A stretch of 8,913 nucleotides of DNA from JAICLL01 sp035252155 (lineage in GTDB: Bacteria; Planctomycetota; Planctomycetia; Pirellulales; JAICIG01). The notes below the pieces were generated by a model that worked only from the letters and a program-made list of their open reading frames with translations, was not told the DNA's origin and did no database searches. Both the position numbers and the translations under genes were made by a program. Shown piece after piece: positions 5,598-8,913 of this stretch (position 1 is the first letter of the stretch; each line of letters opens with the position of its first letter). The stretch covers positions 1 to 8,913 of the forward strand of contig DATFDL010000564.1 of assembly GCA_035252155.1 (NCBI GenBank), in the 5' to 3' direction.

Positions 5598-8500
5598 TTA
5601 TTCCCCCGACTCAAGCAGCCATCGCAGCGCCGGTTCGAGTTCCTCTTGGGTGTAACTTCCCACGACGCGGCCTTGGCGATCGATCAGCACCAGCCGCGCG
5701 AACACACCGTAGCGTGCGGCGGTGACTCCCTGGGTCGTTCCTGGCCGCCAACCATCCGTTGCCCGGCGCGCCTCTTCGCCGCGCTCGCTCTCGGGAATCG
5801 GCTCTGCGGCGTCGATCATCGCGGTAAACGCCGCCGGTCCCTCGCCCCAGAGGGCCTTGCGCATCTCCGCCACTTTTGCGGCCAGTGCATCGGCGTCATT
5901 AACGGCGTGATCGTGGATGGCGATCCAATGCACCGGCTGATCTTCGAATTTCGCTGGCAGCGTGAAAAACGGCGCCTGCTCGGGGTGATTATTCAGCCCA
6001 CTTCCATAGAAGTGCCAAAAGTTCAGCACCACAACTTTGCCCCGAAGTGCGCTCAGTGGCTTCAGCTCGCTCGGCGGCATTGCCGCACCGACCAATTCGG
6101 GCGCCAGCTTGCCGCGCAGCGAAGCAAACTTGGAGGGGCGGAGTGGCACGGCGCCTAGTTCGACTTTTTCCTGATCAGGGTCAATCGCGAACGTGAAGAC
6201 GAGCCGTTCCGTCTCCGGCGTGGCCACGACGAGCAATTCGTATTTGCCCGGCGGGAGGCGGCCCACCACTGTGCCGCGGAGAATTCCGCCAGGCTCGTTG
6301 CTGCCCAGGGGAACGCGCACAGAACCGATGCGCAGTCCTCGATCATCTCTCCAAGCAGCCGAAAGGTACTGTGTCGGCGAGGTTCCGGCCGGCAATTGCA
6401 ACTCGGCCGTGACAAGAGCAGCCGGCTCGAGCAGAAAGTCGAGCGGCTCGCCCAATTCTTCGGGCATGACGGTCCGGACCGCCATCCGCGCGCCCTGCTC
6501 GGAATACGCCACAAAAAGCAGCGGAAGATCGAGGCGGCGAAGCGTTAATTCTTTCACGAATTCATAGGTTCCATTGGGAGCAACGGCGCAAGACTCGCGT
6601 TCCCAAGCGGGCCGCGGAGCGATCGTTGCGCCAGACATATCAAGGCCGTCACTGGGTACTACCACATACGCGTCGCTTGATTTTCGCCCATCGATGTCGA
6701 CCACAGTGCCCTTGGTGCGCGGCGTCAGATAGATCCGCAATTGGTTGCCGCTCCCAACGATGATCGCGGCCGGACGCATTTCCGGCTTCGAAACCTCGAC
6801 ATAGATCATGTCATCGGGCACCGTTCCGAAATGCGCCAATCCCTGCCCGTCGGTTAGCTGTACCTGCGGCGCCCTGCCCACCTGATCGCGGCTCGCTTGA
6901 TTGAGCGAAATTTTGACCTCGGCTTCGTCAATGGGGTTGCCGCCCACGTCGAGCACAGTCGCAGTAAACGGTTTGATCTTCTCGGTCGACGGCCGAGCTT
7001 GAATGTATTGCTTGTGGGCAATTCGATCATGCACCCACGATCCCGCGGGAATGTCGTAATGCATCGCCTCGTCTGGAATCGGCTGGTCGAGGTCGAATCG
7101 CGCAACCTTATACCGGCGGTACGTTTTGCGGTGGATCTTAATCATTTCTCCCTCGGCCGCGTACCAAACTTTGCCGGCCTGCTTGATGTGCGTCGCATTC
7201 CATTGGGTAACTTGGGGAGCATCGGGCAGGCCATCGATCCTGTATTCAAACTCGATGGGCAGTAAACCATGCTCGCGCGAAAGCCGCAGCTTGTACTTCG
7301 TGCTCAACGGGCCGACGGTCGTCGCCCATCGCAGGACCGCATCGCCATCAATAACCTCCACGCTTACTCGTTGACCTTTGAGCTGCGAGGAAATTGGCTT
7401 ATTGTTCGGAAACAGGGCAAACAATGGTTCGGCATCATAACCGCCGCGCGACCCGGGCGACGGCTCATAGATCACCACGGACGGCGGATTCAGGCCGTTC
7501 CAGTTGGTCTGCGAGCTGGAGAGCGCTCGTTTACCGTTCTGCTCTGTGTATCGCTCCTCCTGCGCCGTGCGGACTTCGTTCGTCAGCGTGGTGGCCTTGC
7601 GAAACCAGCGGCCCGCCTTCGCATCGCGAGCAAACTCGACGCGCTCTTCGGTTTCCGCCGCGGCATTGTTGTCGTCGCGCTGCTCGCTGCTGACATATTC
7701 CAGGTGGAAGGTGGCGAACTTCGCCTCGTGCTTGGCAAGTACGTCGATTAGCGACGTAACGTCGACCACTTCCGGGGCCTTTGCCGTCCGAAGCGGCGGG
7801 GATTCGTCGGCCGCGAGAGGCGCGACGAATTCGATCCGCACCCACCCGGCGACCATCAGCGCCAGCAGGCAACACGCCAGCGACAGCTTTTTGCAGACCG
7901 CGTCGTCGCGGCCCGCCGGAAACAGCACACGCCGCAGCCGGGCAGCCATCGTCCGGCCGCCGGCCGCCGCGGCGAGCGAGGACCGCGCGGTGTTCGATCG
8001 ACACAAGCGCATCAGCACCTTGGCATACTCGATACGGTCGTGCTCGCTCTGTTGAGCCAGCGCATCGCAGGCCCATTCGGCGGCTTCATCAAATCGCCGC
8101 GCGGCCCACCAGGCGCACGGATTGAACCAATGCAGGGCCGCCAGCAATCGAACCGCCAGAGATTTCCAGAGATCGCCGCGCCGATAATGCGCCAACTCGT
8201 GGCGGAGGATCACCAGACGTTGTTGGGCGCTCAAGCTGGTCCACAGGTTCTCCGGAACCAAAACGAAATATCCACGCGGCGCCCAGCACACCAGCGGACC
8301 GGTCGCCGCCGTGAGGCGCAATTCGATCGGCCGCTTCGATCCATCTTCGGCCGCAACTTGCCGCCATTCATCGAGCCACTGGCCAGTTATCGGCTGCGCG
8401 CCGTCCAGACTTCGCACGAAACGCCAGTAGCTTCCGATCAAAATGACAACGGCGGCCAGCACGCCCAAGAGCCAACCGGCGAGCACCGAATCGGCGAAAA

Positions 8501-8913
8501 CCACGCGCCACCCGCGCTTGCGACCGGGCTGCGGCGGCGCAAGGTCGGTGTGCGCGGCGTTGCCGCGACTGCTTGTCTCGTCGTTTACTGCAAAAGGCAA
8601 CTTGGTTTCGCGCTGCGTTCTTGCGCTCGGTAGATTTACCATTTCTACCATCGGCGCCGCGAGCGTGGTGGCCCTGCTGGAATTGTCGGCGAGATTGCCC
8701 GCTGGGGTGCTGACGGCCGCAGCGGTTGACGGGCGTTCTGCCCAGGGCAGCTCCAGCGTCGGACGTAGCAAGAGCCAACCTTGCAAAAGCACCAAGAAAC
8801 ACGCCCAGCGATGAACCGCCGGCGAATGGATATTCAGCAGCCGTGTCAGCGCGGCGACCACGATCATCGAAAGTGACAATGCGGCCGTGGCTCGCGTGAG
8901 CTCGGTCAACCAG
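5598..8913 (-). CDS. BlaR1-type M56 membrane metallopeptidase fused to LolA-like, beta-sandwich and thioredoxin-fold domains (5' end outside window)
   Basis: The frame is open from the right edge to TAA at 5598-5600, with at least 1104 residues; numbering here starts at the TTG codon at 8907-8909. The preceding codon, in frame, is TGG, so the true start is probably a few codons outside. M56 proteins such as BlaR1/MecR1 are membrane zinc proteases that sense an extracellular signal and cause cleavage of a BlaI-type repressor. Membrane helices are near 9-28, 34-50, 141-163 and 343-362. The cytoplasmic protease domain has HELAH (237-241) and EWACD (278-282), matching the HEXXH and later Glu ligands, so it looks active. 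Outside the last helix, residues 383-635 resemble a LolA-like lipoprotein-carrier fold, about 645-735 and 830-915 are beta-sandwich (carboxypeptidase-regulatory-like) segments, and 945-1103 is a thioredoxin/TlpA fold (VVVLNFW, LVLIDRQGRVVGSY). That last domain has no cysteine and lacks the usual Pro before the LVLID strand, so it cannot be a thiol oxidoreductase. The penicillin-binding sensor domain of BlaR1 is absent. Confidence 0.9.
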   Translation of the reverse strand, partial: WLTELTRATAALSLSMIVVAALTRLLNIHSPAVHRWACFLVLLQGWLLLRPTLELPWAERPSTAAAVSTPAGNLADNSSRATTLAAPMVEMVNLPSARTQRETKLPFAVNDETSSRGNAAHTDLAPPQPGRKRGWRVVFADSVLAGWLLGVLAAVVILIGSYWRFVRSLDGAQPITGQWLDEWRQVAAEDGSKRPIELRLTAATGPLVCWAPRGYFVLVPENLWTSLSAQQRLVILRHELAHYRRGDLWKSLAVRLLAALHWFNPCAWWAARRFDEAAEWACDALAQQSEHDRIEYAKVLMRLCRSNTARSSLAAAAGGRTMAARLRRVLFPAGRDDAVCKKLSLACCLLALMVAGWVRIEFVAPLAADESPPLRTAKAPEVVDVTSLIDVLAKHEAKFATFHLEYVSSEQRDDNNAAAETEERVEFARDAKAGRWFRKATTLTNEVRTAQEERYTEQNGKRALSSSQTNWNGLNPPSVVIYEPSPGSRGGYDAEPLFALFPNNKPISSQLKGQRVSVEVIDGDAVLRWATTVGPLSTKYKLRLSREHGLLPIEFEYRIDGLPDAPQVTQWNATHIKQAGKVWYAAEGEMIKIHRKTYRRYKVARFDLDQPIPDEAMHYDIPAGSWVHDRIAHKQYIQARPSTEKIKPFTATVLDVGGNPIDEAEVKISLNQASRDQVGRAPQVQLTDGQGLAHFGTVPDDMIYVEVSKPEMRPAAIIVGSGNQLRIYLTPRTKGTVVDIDGRKSSDAYVVVPSDGLDMSGATIAPRPAWERESCAVAPNGTYEFVKELTLRRLDLPLLFVAYSEQGARMAVRTVMPEELGEPLDFLLEPAALVTAELQLPAGTSPTQYLSAAWRDDRGLRIGSVRVPLGSNEPGGILRGTVVGRLPPGKYELLVVATPETERLVFTFAIDPDQEKVELGAVPLRPSKFASLRGKLAPELVGAAMPPSELKPLSALRGKVVVLNFWHFYGSGLNNHPEQAPFFTLPAKFEDQPVHWIAIHDHAVNDADALAAKVAEMRKALWGEGPAAFTAMIDAAEPIPESERGEEARRATDGWRPGTTQGVTAARYGVFARLVLIDRQGRVVGSYTQEELEPALRWLLESGE

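Overview
The window looks like a GC-rich chromosomal segment from a planctomycete (Planctomycetota, probably Pirellulales-like). This rests mainly on a DUF1559 protein, a family greatly expanded in that phylum, and on a very large BlaR1/M56 protein with planctomycete-style extracytoplasmic additions. Long intergenic regions with palindromic repeats and weak Shine-Dalgarno usage fit as well. The phylum is an inference from gene content; no rRNA or tRNA gene is visible.

Layout from left to right. (1) 1-651, plus: the C-terminal part of a proline dehydrogenase-like protein, cut by the window edge. (2) 652-873: intergenic, mostly filled by a 146-bp nested palindrome (705-850). (3) 874-1149, plus: a 91-residue DUF4242 protein. 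(4) 1152-1222: a compound hairpin between two convergent genes, overlapping the end of mutS. (5) 1209-3857, minus: a complete mutS. (6) 3858-4303: a 446-bp gene-free region with a consensus-like minus-strand promoter about 350 bp upstream of the mutS start. (7) 4304-5200, minus: a DUF1559 protein whose pilin-like N-terminus is replaced by a zinc ribbon and a linker, with its own promoter at 5245-5273. (8) 5201-5597: an intergenic region with four evenly spaced hairpins that share a loop but have covarying stems. (9) 5598-8913, minus: an M56 (BlaR1-type) membrane metallopeptidase fused to a LolA-like domain, beta-sandwich segments and a cysteine-free thioredoxin-fold domain. Its start lies just beyond the right edge.

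The genes do not form one pathway: they cover proline catabolism, mismatch repair, a small metal-binding-family protein, a surface or envelope protein and a transmembrane signalling protease. Each minus-strand gene is separated from the next by about 400 bp, so they are probably independent transcription units. The features most worth following up are the covarying hairpin array, the M56 fusion with a redox-dead thioredoxin domain, and the long leader upstream of mutS.
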